The notes: a model not told the origin generated them from the sequence alone. A stretch of DNA of 64,000 bases from Gordonia aichiensis NBRC 108223 (GCF_000332975.1 NZ_BANR01000008.1:30329-94328), one strand, 5' to 3'. Counted from the first letter of the stretch, positions 38,832 through 50,988 are shown. Made by a program: numbers and translations.

Positions 38832-40001
38832 TCAGGTCCTGTTCTCCGACGATGCAGGTGGAATGAAACGCACGACGCGGTCGTCGGTGCCGACAGGATT
38901 TCCTGAAGCCTTGTTCACGGTCGCGAAAAGCATGGCGCCGCTGGTGGAACTGACGATCCTGCCGAGAGCGCCGTAGCGCTTCTCGAGAACCACCACCGGC
39001 GGGGTGATCGTCGGTTTGTCGCGAGTCGGTTCGGTAAGGGAGAGGATCTGCTGGGTGCGAGTGGTCGTGACGAAGATCTGGCCCGCCGAGACCGCGCACC
39101 CGGCGACCTCGGGCCGGTCCGGCCAGGTCCACAGCACCTTGGGGCCCGCGGATTCGACGATCTGTAAGCGGTCCTCGGTCGACGTGCGGTCGGACACGTA
39201 GAGCGCTCCGGTGTCGTTGTGGCAGAGCGCCACATTCGAGGCGAAACCCGACGCGAGGACTTTCGGTGCGGGGTTGGCGCCCGATCCGAAGGATGTGACG
39301 GACAGCAATTTGCCCGCCAGTGACGAGGGGTTGGCGGCCGCCGCCGGATCGCCCGCATCGCCTGTGGCGACGAGGAGTTCGGTGGGAGAGCGGAAGTACA
39401 GTGCACCCATGTTTCCGGTGGCGCCCTTGGGAATCCCGGTCAGAATGGGCTTGGCGACGTCACCCGGTGCAATGCGGACCACCCGATTGTCCGACGCCGT
39501 GGTGATCAGCGCGTAGATGAGGCGGTCCTGGCTGTAGGAGGGCGACAACGCGAAGTCGATGAGGCCGCCATCGCCCGAACCGTCGACGTCGAACGAGGCG
39601 ATCGCCCGTTGCGGGCCGTATCTCTTGGCGGTGATCAGCTTGCCCGTCGTCCGTTCGGCGACGACCGTTGTGGTCGCCTGGTCGTCGCCCGCCATCACGC
39701 CTCCGGTGGACGCGAGGCAGGTGGCGATCACCTGCGGGTCGGGATCGACGCACGGCCCGGTCGGCGGCGGCCCGGGATTCTCGGGCGTGCTCGGCGCAGG
39801 AGTGGGCGTCTGTTGCTTCTGCTGCAGGGATTCGTTGTTGGCAGAGAATTGGCCCGCAGACCTGTCACGATCCTGCCCGGAGAAGTCGGCACATCCGGCG
39901 AGCGTGGCCACGAGCAGCATGATCATGCCCGTCAGCAGCGCCCAGAAGCGCAGCCGTCGGTATCCGGCGGCTGCATGCCGCTTCTTCCGCCCCTCACGCA
40001 T
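38832..40001 (-). CDS. lppZ: LppZ-like lipoprotein with sugar/sorbosone dehydrogenase-type propeller
   Basis: A 389-residue lipoprotein. The lipobox L-A-G-C has Cys37 after a hydrophobic run, then a Gln/Pro/Thr-rich linker (about 45-80). A six-bladed propeller of the glucose/sorbosone dehydrogenase family follows: ASFDVDGSGDGGLIDFALSPSYSQDRLIYALIT, GNMGALYFRSPTELLVATGDAGD, LASGFASNVALCHNDTGALYVSD. PQQ use is not shown. ATG 40001 is chosen over upstream codons because the basic n-region begins there. It matches Rv3006 (lppZ) and is divergent from the DoxX gene, as in M. tuberculosis. Confidence 0.82.
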   Translation of the reverse strand: MREGRKKRHAAAGYRRLRFWALLTGMIMLLVATLAGCADFSGQDRDRSAGQFSANNESLQQKQQTPTPAPSTPENPGPPPTGPCVDPDPQVIATCLASTGGVMAGDDQATTTVVAERTTGKLITAKRYGPQRAIASFDVDGSGDGGLIDFALSPSYSQDRLIYALITTASDNRVVRIAPGDVAKPILTGIPKGATGNMGALYFRSPTELLVATGDAGDPAAAANPSSLAGKLLSVTSFGSGANPAPKVLASGFASNVALCHNDTGALYVSDRTSTEDRLQIVESAGPKVLWTWPDRPEVAGCAVSAGQIFVTTTRTQQILSLTEPTRDKPTITPPVVVLEKRYGALGRIVSSTSGAMLFATVNKASGNPVGTDDRVVRFIPPASSENRT

Positions 40002-40083
40002 GAACACCACAGTAGGCGATGGCCGACGACTCACCGCGCGCTGTTGGGCGGCGGGCGTCGGGCAACGATCTACAGTCGACTGT

Positions 40084-41436
40084 GTGACTGAACGAGACGA
40101 CCGGACTACAGCCGACGACGTCTCCGGAGCAGAATTCGGCTCCGACGATCGCGGTCAGCGCGCCGAGGTCGCCGGGAACGGTACCGGGAAGGTCGCGACA
40201 GGTAACGCTGAAACCGGAACCGACGAACCCTACGACAGCTCGAACGGTGGGGGTTCGACGGGAGAGCAGCCTCCGGTTGGCGATTCGGCCAGCCCATACG
40301 ACGAGACCACCGGACGCATCCCCGTCCAGCAACGTGATGTCGACGACCGCGATTCCTTCTACGACAGGCACTCTCGCGGACGAATGACTCGCGTCGAGGG
40401 ACTCGACGATCTGGATCCGGACGATGTGCACACGCGTCCGTTCTCCGCGACGCCACCGTCGGCGGGCCGACCCTCGTCACCGTCGGCGGGCCGACCCTCG
40501 TCACCGTCGGCGGGCCGACCCTCGTCACCGTCGGCGGGCCGGACGCGTCGCAGGCCCGCGCCGCAGCGCGCCGACGACACCGACACCGAACGGTTTGTGA
40601 GTGCTCAACGCGCATCCGAGCCTGCAACGCCCGATCCCGCGCCCGAGTACCGCGATGCGGGATACGACGAGGTATATGGGGTCGCCGAGCCTGTCACTGA
40701 ACGCCACGACACCGCGGTCATCGACGCCGCAGCTTCCGACCCCGCTCTCGCCCATCCCGCTCTCGCCCATCCCGATCTCACCGAGACCGCCGCCATAGGT
40801 GACGGGCACGGCGACGCGGGGCCGTCGCACGAGCACACCGGCCACGGTGACTCGGACACCGCAGCGGTGCCGCGCGCGCGGCGCGGCACACTCGACCTCG
40901 GACTTCTGCTGCTGCGGGTGGCCGTCGGCGTCGTCGTCATGGCTCACGGCTTGTCGCACCTGTTCGGCTGGTGGAACGGCGCCGGTCTCGACGGATTCGC
41001 GAACGAGCTGCTCAACACCGCCAACCCCGCGATCGGGTTCGCAGCCGATGCCGCCAAACCGCTGGCCGCGGGCATCGCACTCGCTGAGACGATCGGCGGT
41101 CTCATGGTGATCGTTGGGCTACTCACGCCGATCGGAGCGTCGGCGATCGTGGCGGTGATGCTGTTGGCTGCCGCGTTCAGAATCACGACGAGCGGCGGAT
41201 TCGAGTTCTTCGCGACCGCGAACGGTGTTGAGTTCGAACTGATGATGGCCGCGGCGGCCGCGGCTCTGGTTCTCACCGGGCCGGGTCTGTACTCGCTCGA
41301 CTACCCACGCGGATGGGCACGGCGCCCGTTCGTCGGGTCGGTGTTGTGGCTGGTCGTCGCCGTCGCCGTCGCCTGCGTGATCTGGATCTTCTGCAACGGC
41401 ACCGATCCGTTCACCTCACCGGGGAATCCCCGGTGA
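40084..41436 (+). CDS. DoxX-family membrane protein with a long disordered N-terminus
   Basis: A 450-residue protein. The first 265 residues are acidic, low complexity and contain two tandem repeats. The last 180 form a DoxX domain with four or five helices (LDLGLLLLRVAVGVVVMAHGLSHLFGWW, GIALAETIGGLMVIVGLLTP, ASAIVAVMLLAAAFRI, PFVGSVLWLVVAVAVACVIW). In M. tuberculosis the DoxX protein (Rv3005c) joins a membrane-associated oxidoreductase complex for thiol/oxidative stress. GTG 40084 is preceded by TACAGT (40071-40076) with a 7-nt gap, so it is probably leaderless. The stop codon lies inside a perfect 18-bp hairpin. Confidence 0.82.
   Translation: MTERDDRTTADDVSGAEFGSDDRGQRAEVAGNGTGKVATGNAETGTDEPYDSSNGGGSTGEQPPVGDSASPYDETTGRIPVQQRDVDDRDSFYDRHSRGRMTRVEGLDDLDPDDVHTRPFSATPPSAGRPSSPSAGRPSSPSAGRPSSPSAGRTRRRPAPQRADDTDTERFVSAQRASEPATPDPAPEYRDAGYDEVYGVAEPVTERHDTAVIDAAASDPALAHPALAHPDLTETAAIGDGHGDAGPSHEHTGHGDSDTAAVPRARRGTLDLGLLLLRVAVGVVVMAHGLSHLFGWWNGAGLDGFANELLNTANPAIGFAADAAKPLAAGIALAETIGGLMVIVGLLTPIGASAIVAVMLLAAAFRITTSGGFEFFATANGVEFELMMAAAAAALVLTGPGLYSLDYPRGWARRPFVGSVLWLVVAVAVACVIWIFCNGTDPFTSPGNPR
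40459..40543 (+). repeat. 24-bp tandem repeat, 3.5 copies, in the DoxX gene
   Basis: Three identical units at 40459-40482, 40483-40506 and 40507-40530, plus a 13-nt partial copy, encode (SAGRPSSP)n. Identical DNA across copies suggests recent slippage expansion. Confidence 0.95.
40741..40770 (+). repeat. 15-bp tandem repeat in the DoxX gene
   Basis: CCCGCTCTCGCCCAT occurs twice in a row (40741-40755, 40756-40770), encoding P-A-L-A-H twice. A degenerate third copy follows. Confidence 0.9.
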
Positions 41437-41444
41437 GGTGAACG
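41408..41444. terminator. 18-bp perfect hairpin between convergent doxX and ilvD
   Basis: The two arms at 41408-41425 and 41427-41444 are exact inverted repeats around a single central base. The doxX stop codon TGA (41434-41436) is in the right arm. There is no T-run on either side, so this is an I-shaped bidirectional terminator candidate, with ilvD (stop at 41473) converging from the other side. Confidence 0.65.
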
Positions 41445-41472
41445 GGCGGACGGGTGATCGGCGCGTGATCTC

Positions 41473-43317
41473 TCAGTCGACCTTGCGAACTGCGCCCTGA
41501 TCGGCTGACGTCGCAAGCTTGGCGTAAGCGCGCAGCGCAGTCGAGACCTTGCGATCGCGATCCTTGGGCTGCCACGGACGCTCGGAGGCCTCCATCTTCG
41601 CGCGGCGCTCGGCGAGCACGTCGTCGTCGACCAACATCTTCAGCGTGCGGGTCGCGACGTCGATGAGGATCTCGTCACCGTTTTCGACCAGGCCGATGTC
41701 GCCGCCTGCGGCGGCCTCGGGGGAGGCGTGACCGATCACGAGCCCCGATGATCCGCCGGAGAACCGCCCGTCGGTGACCAGACCGCACTTCTTGCCCATG
41801 CCTGTGCCCTTCATGAAGGCCGTCGGGTGCAGCATCTCCTGCATACCCGGTCCGCCCGCCGGTCCCTCGTAGCGGATCACCAGGACTTCGCCCGCCTGCA
41901 GTTCTTTGGACAGGATGGCGTGAACCGCGTCCTCCTGGCTCTCGACGACGCGCGCGGGTCCTTGGAAGTGCCACAGCGACTCGTCGACACCCGCGGTCTT
42001 GAGGACCGCACCGTTCTCGGCGAGGTTGCCGTGCAGGACACACAGGCCACCTTCGACGGTGTAGGCGTGCTCGATATCGCGGATGCAGCCGTCGGCGGCG
42101 TCGGTGTCCAACGACTCCCAGCGATTCGACGTCGAGAACGGTTCGGTGGTGCGAACGCCACCCGGCGCTGCGTGGAAGAGCTCGATCGCCTCGGGGATCG
42201 CGGTGCCGCTACGAATGTCCCAGTCGGCCAGGTACGCCTCGAGCGACGGGGCGTGGACCGGACGGACATCGGTGTTGAGCAGCCCACCGCGATTCAGCTC
42301 GCCCAGGATCGCGGGGATGCCGCCGGCGCGGTGCACGTGCTCCATGTAGTACTTCGGAGAGTTCGGTGCGACCTTGCAGACACAGGGGACGTTGCGCGAG
42401 ATGCGGTCGATGTCGGTGAGGGTGAAGTCGACCTCGCCCTCCTGGGCGGCCGCGAGGATGTGCAGGACTGTGTTGGTGGAGCCACCCATGGCGACGTCGA
42501 GCGCCATCGCGTTCTCGAAGGCCTCGCGAGTGGCGACGCTGCGCGGCAGCACTGACTCGTCGTCGTCGTGGTAGTAGCGCTTGGCGATGTCGACGACCAG
42601 CGTGCCTGCCTTGGTGAACAGGTCGCGTCGGGCGACCTGGGTCGCCAATGTCGATCCGTTGCCGGGCAGCGACAGGCCGAGTGCCTCGGTCAGACAGTTC
42701 ATCGAGTTGGCGGTGAACATGCCCGAGCACGAGCCGCACGTCGGGCATGCCGAGCGCTCGACGGTGAGCAGTTCGTCGTCGTTGACGTTGCTGTCGGCCG
42801 AGGCGCTGATCGCGTCGATGAGGTCGGTGCCCGGATGAACGACGCCGTTGATCACGACGGAGGTCCCGGCCTCCATCGGACCGCCGGAGACGAACACCGT
42901 CGGTATGTTCAGGCGCATCGCCGCGTTGAGCATTCCCGGAGTGATCTTGTCGCAGTTGGAGATACAGACGAGAGCATCGGCGGTGTGCGCGTTCACCATG
43001 TACTCGACGGAGTCGGCGATGATCTCGCGGCTCGGCAGCGAGTAGAGCATGCCGCCATGGCCCATCGCGATTCCGTCGTCGACGGCGATCGTGTTGAACT
43101 CTTTGGACACCCCGCCTGCGGCCGCCACGGCCTCCGCGACGATCTCTCCGACGTTCTTGAGGTGCACGTGACCGGGCACGAACTGCGTGTACGAGTTGGC
43201 AATGGCGACGATCGGCTTGCCGAAATCGTCTTCGGACATTCCGGTTGCGCGCCACAGTGCGCGAGCGCCGGACGCTTCGCGACCGACAGTGGTGGTTCGT
43301 GACCTCAAGGCTGGCAT
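41473..43317 (-). CDS. ilvD: Dihydroxy-acid dehydratase
   Basis: A 614-residue IlvD. The Fe-S cluster cysteines are in [12 protein letters not shown] and [18 protein letters not shown]. It dehydrates 2,3-dihydroxy-isovalerate and -methylvalerate in valine and isoleucine synthesis. The start [21 protein letters not shown] is set by GAGGAA 6 nt before the ATG at 43317, and the length fits E. coli-type enzymes. It is transcribed away from mgtE and faces doxX. ilvBNC, which supply its substrate, lie 2.6 kb away on the other strand. The 262 nt upstream show no convincing leader peptide. Confidence 0.95.
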   Translation of the reverse strand: MPALRSRTTTVGREASGARALWRATGMSEDDFGKPIVAIANSYTQFVPGHVHLKNVGEIVAEAVAAAGGVSKEFNTIAVDDGIAMGHGGMLYSLPSREIIADSVEYMVNAHTADALVCISNCDKITPGMLNAAMRLNIPTVFVSGGPMEAGTSVVINGVVHPGTDLIDAISASADSNVNDDELLTVERSACPTCGSCSGMFTANSMNCLTEALGLSLPGNGSTLATQVARRDLFTKAGTLVVDIAKRYYHDDDESVLPRSVATREAFENAMALDVAMGGSTNTVLHILAAAQEGEVDFTLTDIDRISRNVPCVCKVAPNSPKYYMEHVHRAGGIPAILGELNRGGLLNTDVRPVHAPSLEAYLADWDIRSGTAIPEAIELFHAAPGGVRTTEPFSTSNRWESLDTDAADGCIRDIEHAYTVEGGLCVLHGNLAENGAVLKTAGVDESLWHFQGPARVVESQEDAVHAILSKELQAGEVLVIRYEGPAGGPGMQEMLHPTAFMKGTGMGKKCGLVTDGRFSGGSSGLVIGHASPEAAAGGDIGLVENGDEILIDVATRTLKMLVDDDVLAERRAKMEASERPWQPKDRDRKVSTALRAYAKLATSADQGAVRKVD

Positions 43318-43553
43318 GGAGATTCCTCGATCAGTTCGGTGTCCGCACAGGGCGGAGCGTGTGGACTCGTTGCGCGTCGTTGTGCGTGACAACGTCGCGC
43401 CCGGCACAAATATTCGTCGCAGACATCTGCGCCTGACACCGCGGCGGGTCCGCGCCGGGGTTCGTCTGGGCTGTGAGCAACCGGTCGTCGACGCCGATAG
43501 ACGCGACGATTCGGGCTCGACAATTCACGGTACTCCCCGCTGACATGCGGCAA

Positions 43554-43577
43554 CAAAACCGACCGCTGTGCGGTCGG
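43554..43577 (-). terminator. Rho-independent terminator after mgtE
   Basis: On the minus strand, directly after the mgtE stop, CCGACCG and CGGTCGG (arms at 43571-43577 and 43559-43565) form a 7-bp stem with a 5-nt loop. TTTTGTT follows. Confidence 0.75.
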
Positions 43578-43579
43578 GC

Positions 43580-44923
43580 TCAGATCTTGAGCACCGCCTT
43601 GGCGATGGTGAAGTAGATGATGAGTCCCGTCGCGTCGCAGAATGTGGAGATGAACGGGGTCGAGAAGACGGCGGGGTCGACGTGGATGGACTTCGCCGCC
43701 AGTGGCATCAGTCCGCCGACGGTTGCTGCCATGGTGCAGATGGCGACGATGGTCAAGCCGATGACCGTGCCGATGCTGGTGTCATACGCCAGCGAGGCGA
43801 CGGCGAAGCCGACCACACCCAGGCACGCGCCGAGGGTGAGTCCCACCCGGAATTCCTTGGAGACCACACGTGCTACGTCGCGGGTGCGTACGTCGTCGAC
43901 GGCCAATGCGCGGGTCACCGTGACCGCGGCCTGCGAACCGGTGTTGCCGCCGATACCGGTCAGCAGTGGAATGAATAGTGCGAGGGCCACCATCTGATCG
44001 AGCGTCGCCTCGAAGATCTCGAGCACGTTGACCGTGAGGATCGCCGACACCGCGAGGACGAACAGCCACACGACCCGTGATCGGGTGATGCGCCAGACCG
44101 ACGCCAGTAGGTAGGGCTCCTCGAGGGGCTCGCTGGCGCCCGCTCGCGCCTGGTCCTCGTCCCTGGCCTGCTCGATGACCTCGATCGCGTCGTCGAGCGT
44201 GAGGACGCCGACGACCTTGTTGTCGCTGTCGACGACGGGAGTGGCGAGGATGCCCCGCTCGACGCAGCGTTGGGCGGTCTGTTCCGCGTCGTCGTCTGCC
44301 CGGGCGGACACGGGGCTCCGCATGAGCTCGGTCATCGTGGTGCCCGGATCGGCGAGTAGCAGATCGCGCAGACTCACCACGCCCGCGAGTTCTCGGTCGG
44401 GCTCGGTGACTGGGATGGTGTAGATGGTCTCGACACGGTCGCCTACGGCTTTGACCTGCTCGAGGACGGACTCGGCGGTGTCGTCGACGACGGCGTGCAC
44501 GATCTCCGGACTCATTCGCCTGCCGACGGATCCGCGCGGGAATCCGAGCACCACGGCGGTGGCCTCGCGCTCGTCGCGGCGCAGCGTCGCGACCAGTTCG
44601 TGGGCGATGGGGGTGGGTAGTTCGTCGAGAAGTTCGGCACGGTCGTCGGGATCGAGACTCGCGAAGTATTCGCCGACCTCGGTGGTGCCCAACTCGTCGA
44701 TCAATCCCTGTTGCACCCGTGGCGAGAGATGCTCGAACACGTCGAGGGCAGTCGACTTGGGCAGCATGCGGAAGGCGATGCTCGCCTGTTTGCGGGGAAG
44801 GTGGTTGCCGATCGAGGCGATCTCGGTGGGCGGCAGGTCGCGCATGAGTCGCGTCAGCGTCGCGAGGTCGCCGTCGTCGATGAGCTCTTTCACGGCGTGG
44901 GGCGTGATCGTCGGCGTGTGCAC
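43580..44923 (-). CDS. mgtE: Magnesium transporter MgtE
   Basis: A 447-residue MgtE. The N-terminal superhelical MgtE_N domain covers about 10-120, two CBS domains about 130-255, then a linker and five membrane helices. The pore signature is FIPLLTGIGGNTGSQAAVTV. The CBS domains gate the channel by sensing cytoplasmic magnesium. The GTG start at 44923 is 6 nt after TAGGGT (44930-44935, minus strand), and there is no leader long enough for an M-box riboswitch, so transcription looks leaderless. A terminator hairpin abuts the stop. Confidence 0.93.
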   Translation of the reverse strand: MHTPTITPHAVKELIDDGDLATLTRLMRDLPPTEIASIGNHLPRKQASIAFRMLPKSTALDVFEHLSPRVQQGLIDELGTTEVGEYFASLDPDDRAELLDELPTPIAHELVATLRRDEREATAVVLGFPRGSVGRRMSPEIVHAVVDDTAESVLEQVKAVGDRVETIYTIPVTEPDRELAGVVSLRDLLLADPGTTMTELMRSPVSARADDDAEQTAQRCVERGILATPVVDSDNKVVGVLTLDDAIEVIEQARDEDQARAGASEPLEEPYLLASVWRITRSRVVWLFVLAVSAILTVNVLEIFEATLDQMVALALFIPLLTGIGGNTGSQAAVTVTRALAVDDVRTRDVARVVSKEFRVGLTLGACLGVVGFAVASLAYDTSIGTVIGLTIVAICTMAATVGGLMPLAAKSIHVDPAVFSTPFISTFCDATGLIIYFTIAKAVLKI

Positions 44924-45018
44924 GATCCGACCCTAAACGCGTTGCTACGCCGGCACCGGGTGGCGAACCGACGACACGCGTGCGGTCCCGCCGGACGCCG
45001 GCCATGGCGTTCGCGAAG

Positions 45019-45573
45019 TCAGTCCTCGGCGGCTGCGGCTGCGGCGTACGGGTCGGGTATCCGACCGCGGCTCGCAGCCGACAAGCGGGGGAGATCGCGG
45101 AACATCAGTGCGGGCAGGCGCACCGTCGAATCATCGGTCAGCACGGCGCGGACAGGCCCCCACTTGGAGAACTGCAGACCGGCGATGTCAGACCACGGGA
45201 TTCGTCTCGTTCGGAACGTCCCGACCGCGGTGATCCCGTCCTCGGTCACGATGGTTCGCACGCGCGCGATCCACAGCGCGAGGACGACAGGGAGGATCAG
45301 GGTCCATCCGAGCCACACCAGCGAGGCGCCTGCGAGGATGATGACCACGATGAACGCTGCCGGAATGGTGAAGTAGGCCAGCTTCTGGACCCGGAACACC
45401 TGCGGGAGCTCGACCACCTCGGGAGCGCTCGTCTCGTCGTGCACAGCCTCGGCGTCGACATGTGCGTGAGCGTCGCCCGCAGTGGCGTCGACCCGTGCGG
45501 TCGCGTGGCTGCTGTGCCGTGCGGAGTCGTCTACGGCGGAGTCGTGCGTCGTGTGGTCGGAGGGGGAGGACAC
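45019..45573 (-). CDS. PH-domain membrane protein, Cfp6/Rv3004-like
   Basis: A 184-residue protein. A His/Asp/Ala-rich head (1-55) precedes two close membrane helices (LAYFTIPAAFIVVIILAGASLVW and LGWTLILPVVLALWIARV). A bacterial PH domain then ends the protein (TIVTEDGITAVGTFRTRRIPWSDIAGLQFSKWGPVRAVLTD). GTG 45573 is chosen because the frame upstream crosses the ilvB promoter. It matches Rv3004 (low molecular weight antigen CFP-6) in fold and place. Its function is unknown. It is divergent from the ilvBNC operon. Confidence 0.8.
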   Translation of the reverse strand: MSSPSDHTTHDSAVDDSARHSSHATARVDATAGDAHAHVDAEAVHDETSAPEVVELPQVFRVQKLAYFTIPAAFIVVIILAGASLVWLGWTLILPVVLALWIARVRTIVTEDGITAVGTFRTRRIPWSDIAGLQFSKWGPVRAVLTDDSTVRLPALMFRDLPRLSAASRGRIPDPYAAAAAAED

Positions 45574-45651
45574 CCTCCCATTGTGACATCCGGACGATAC
45601 CGCCCGGTCACGCAGTACTTTCTCACGATGTGGGACTGAAGTGTCCGTAGT

Positions 45652-45681
45652 TTGACTCTGTGATGGGCGCGGTCCTACCGT
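45652..45681 (+). promoter_or_regulatory. ilvBNC promoter
   Basis: TTGACT (45652-45657) and TACCGT (45676-45681) are 18 nt apart. A start site 7 nt later would fall next to GTG 45689 and ATG 45692 of the leader peptide, making that peptide leaderless. Confidence 0.6.
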
Positions 45682-45691
45682 GAACAACGTG

Positions 45692-45739
45692 ATGCACAAG
45701 GATCTTCTCGTAGTAATCGGCCGGCGCGTCGTCGCCTGA
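45692..45739 (+). CDS. ilvBNC leader peptide (attenuation)
   Basis: A 15-codon frame reads MHKDLLVVIGRRVVA. Seven of 15 residues are Leu, Val or Ile, in the runs LLVVI and VV. It sits between a good promoter and an intrinsic terminator, upstream of ilvB, which is the classical layout of branched-chain attenuation known in enterobacteria and Corynebacterium. Ribosome stalling at the Leu/Val/Ile codons under shortage would favour an alternative fold and read-through. GTG 45689 could be the start and would add one residue. Confidence 0.75.
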   Translation: MHKDLLVVIGRRVVA

Positions 45740-45776
45740 CCGGTCACTTCGTAGACCCAGCCAGCATCGACGCGCC
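45723..45776 (+). promoter_or_regulatory. Alternative stem of the ilvBNC attenuator
   Basis: GGCGCGTCG inside the leader codons (45723-45731) pairs perfectly with CGACGCGCC (45768-45776), which ends one base before the terminator stem. Ribosome position on the leader would decide whether this stem forms. Which structure is the antiterminator was not worked out. Confidence 0.45.
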
Positions 45777-45809
45777 ACCCTCGAACAGCCTTGCTGTCGG
45801 GGGTTTTTT
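45777..45809 (+). terminator. Intrinsic terminator of the ilvBNC attenuator
   Basis: ACCCTCG-A-ACAGC pairs with GCTGT-CGGGGGT, with one bulged A, one T-G pair and a CTT loop. TTTTTT follows directly (45804-45809). It lies about 100 nt before the ilvB start and 37 nt after the leader peptide stop. Confidence 0.85.
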
Positions 45810-45909
45810 GTTGTCAACGGCATGGTGACCCGATCTCCATACGCCATCACAAGCCAATTGAATCCCAGTCCGTCACAGGACACCGAGCAGAAGATGTGAG
45901 GACCGTGCA

Positions 45910-49489
<3,580 letters not shown>

Positions 49490-49502
49490 TACACAAGCAC
49501 TG

Positions 49503-49552
49503 AAACGCCACCGGCCCGATCCCCGTCGAGGGGAGCGCTCCGGTGGCGTTTT
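49503..49552 (+). terminator. Terminator of the ilvBNC operon
   Basis: AAACGCCACCGG (49503-49514) pairs with CCGGTGGCGTTT (49540-49551). An inner stem is formed by ATCCCC with GGGGAG. The 3' side runs into TTTTC. Confidence 0.85.
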
Positions 49553-49921
49553 CACGCATCGGCCGACTGATCGTCTGCCACACTGCACACGTGGATGAAC
49601 TCTGGATGTTGGAGGATCTCGAATACTTCCCGGACGTACCCGAAGGCAGCGGTGTCTGCACGCCGACGACGCTGTGGGTGACGTCGGACATGAGGCCAGG
49701 TGCGAATGACACGGCGCGGCAGCCTCATTCAGCGTTCTATTCGCCATGCCACAAGGCATCCAGGTGTCTTCGGGGTGAGTTATGAAGGTCCTCTCGAGTA
49801 TCGAGACGCCTCGGACGGTGTGGACATCGGTTACGAGATCCGTTGGCGTGCATCGACGGTGGCACTCGGTGTCGAGTGAGGGGCGGTTCGCGCCGACGCC
49901 CGGCCCCGGCACACACGACAT

Positions 49922-49962
49922 GACAACGCCCCGAGGCGAAACGGTTGCCTCGGGGCGTTGTC
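49922..49962. terminator. 16-bp perfect hairpin downstream of the serine protease gene
   Basis: GACAACGCCCCGAGGC (49922-49937) and GCCTCGGGGCGTTGTC (49947-49962) are exact inverted repeats around a 9-nt loop, 22 nt past the protease stop. No T-run follows on the minus strand, so it is a possible I-shaped terminator. Confidence 0.6.
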
Positions 49963-49983
49963 GTCGACAGTGGGGTCAGTCGA

Positions 49984-50646
49984 TCAGATCAGTGAGAAGC
50001 CCTTGTACTTGGTGGACTTCACGTAGTTGAGAACAGGACCGATGTTGGTGCCGGTCTCCGGCCCGATGCAGCCGACGAAGTAGTAGGCGTTGACCATGCC
50101 GACGAGGCGGTCGCCCACGACGACCGGGCTGCCCGAATCACCTTCGATGACGCAGATCTGGGAGAAGTGGACGTCGCCGTCGGAGAACCACGAGATGCCG
50201 CAGGTGTTGCCGGTGGTGCGGCCCTGCTTGCATGCGACGGTGGGGAAGCCCAGCGGACGTGTGTCGATGCGGTTGATCGTCACGCCGTGGACGTTCCGCA
50301 ACGGTACGACGCGACTCTGGTCGAACTCGATCAGTGCGACGTCCTCTTTGGGATCCGAGTAGGTGATGACGCCCGCCTGGCCACGGCTCTGGAAGGTTTC
50401 GGAAATGACCTTCTGGCCGGGTTTGCCGCAGTGGCCCGCGGTGATACCGATCATCTGGCCGGTCTTCGCTCGGCCGATCGTGGTGAGGGTACAGGCCGAA
50501 GCGCTGTTGCCGCCCTTGAGAACCAGGATTCCCGAACCACCGCCGAGATAGATTTTTGCCGGGGCAGCAGTGGCGCTACCGGCACCCCAGCCGGCCAGCA
50601 ATACCGCGGCGAGAACAGCCAGCATTGCTGTCAGCTTCCTCATCAT
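49984..50646 (-). CDS. Secreted chymotrypsin-like serine protease (S1 family)
   Basis: A 220-residue protein with a signal peptide (RKLTAMLAVLAAVLLAGWGAGSATA, cut near residue 28). The catalytic triad is visible: His72 in ITAGHCG, Asp102 in EDVALIEFD, and Ser171 in IEGDSGSPVVV. Six Cys could give three disulfides (52-73 and 139-149 are plausible pairs). It is similar in layout to small actinobacterial S1 proteases without a long propeptide. The target is unknown; processing of envelope proteins is a possibility. It stands alone between ilvC and serA, where M. tuberculosis carries other genes. GTGGAG precedes the ATG. Confidence 0.87.
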   Translation of the reverse strand: MMRKLTAMLAVLAAVLLAGWGAGSATAAPAKIYLGGGSGILVLKGGNSASACTLTTIGRAKTGQMIGITAGHCGKPGQKVISETFQSRGQAGVITYSDPKEDVALIEFDQSRVVPLRNVHGVTINRIDTRPLGFPTVACKQGRTTGNTCGISWFSDGDVHFSQICVIEGDSGSPVVVGDRLVGMVNAYYFVGCIGPETGTNIGPVLNYVKSTKYKGFSLI

Positions 50647-50988
50647 TCACATGCTCCACTCTTGTTAACACCGGTCCCGCCTGTTCGGCAGGTCATGCAC
50701 ACCGTAACGGTCGGCGACCTACTCGATCTCCACATGGAATCCAGATGCGGTTGCTTTGCAACCTCTCTGTGATGACGAGACGGGATGACGGGGCGGTCGC
50801 GTAATGACGATCACAATGTACAGGTATTTCCTGAGGGAGCTCGTCGACGACGCAGACCGGCTGTTCAGGCGCGTAGGGCGCACCTCTAAGCTGAGTGCCG
50901 TACGTCCCCGGCGCTTCGATACGTGTTCGACGTTCGGCGCGCCTCCGGCGTCCCGATTCCTGTGCAACCGATCTACGGAGAATTCACT
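50647..50988 (+). other. 342-nt gap between the protease gene and serA
   Basis: It holds the protease upstream region and, nearer serA, a weak promoter candidate with TAAGCT at 50887-50892 and TTCAGG 17 nt before it. A 62-codon frame from 50804 runs into serA without domain features and is not called. Confidence 0.4.

Larger units (their letters stand above)
45574..45909 (+). other. 336-nt intergenic regulatory region between the PH-domain gene and ilvB
   Basis: This gap holds the ilvBNC promoter, a 15-codon leader peptide, an intrinsic terminator (attenuator) and about 100 nt of untranslated leader down to the ilvB GTG. No other gene is supported in it. Confidence 0.8.
49490..49983. other. 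494-nt gap between ilvC and the serine protease gene
   Basis: Apart from the ilvC terminator (49503-49552) and a hairpin at 49922-49962, I see nothing with gene-like features. The short frames present lack ribosome binding sites, domain patterns and consistent third-position GC bias. It may be a remnant of genes that sit between ilvC and serA in relatives. Confidence 0.5.

Noticed and set aside
40459..40543. CRISPR-like array
   Set aside because: The repeats are directly adjacent with no spacers and encode an in-frame peptide repeat. No cas genes are present anywhere in the window.
43331..43546. Possible ilvD leader peptide on the minus strand
   Set aside because: The frame has no Leu/Val/Ile run and no attenuator hairpin before ilvD.
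44924..45018. M-box magnesium riboswitch before mgtE
   Set aside because: The -10 candidate lies 6 nt before the start codon and the gap is only 95 nt, so there is no room for the aptamer.
45690..45909. T-box riboswitch before ilvB
   Set aside because: No T-box consensus (AGGGTGGNACCGCG) is seen; the layout fits a leader peptide attenuator better.
49543..49785. 80-codon frame after ilvC
   Set aside because: It begins inside the terminator hairpin, has no ribosome binding site and no family resemblance.
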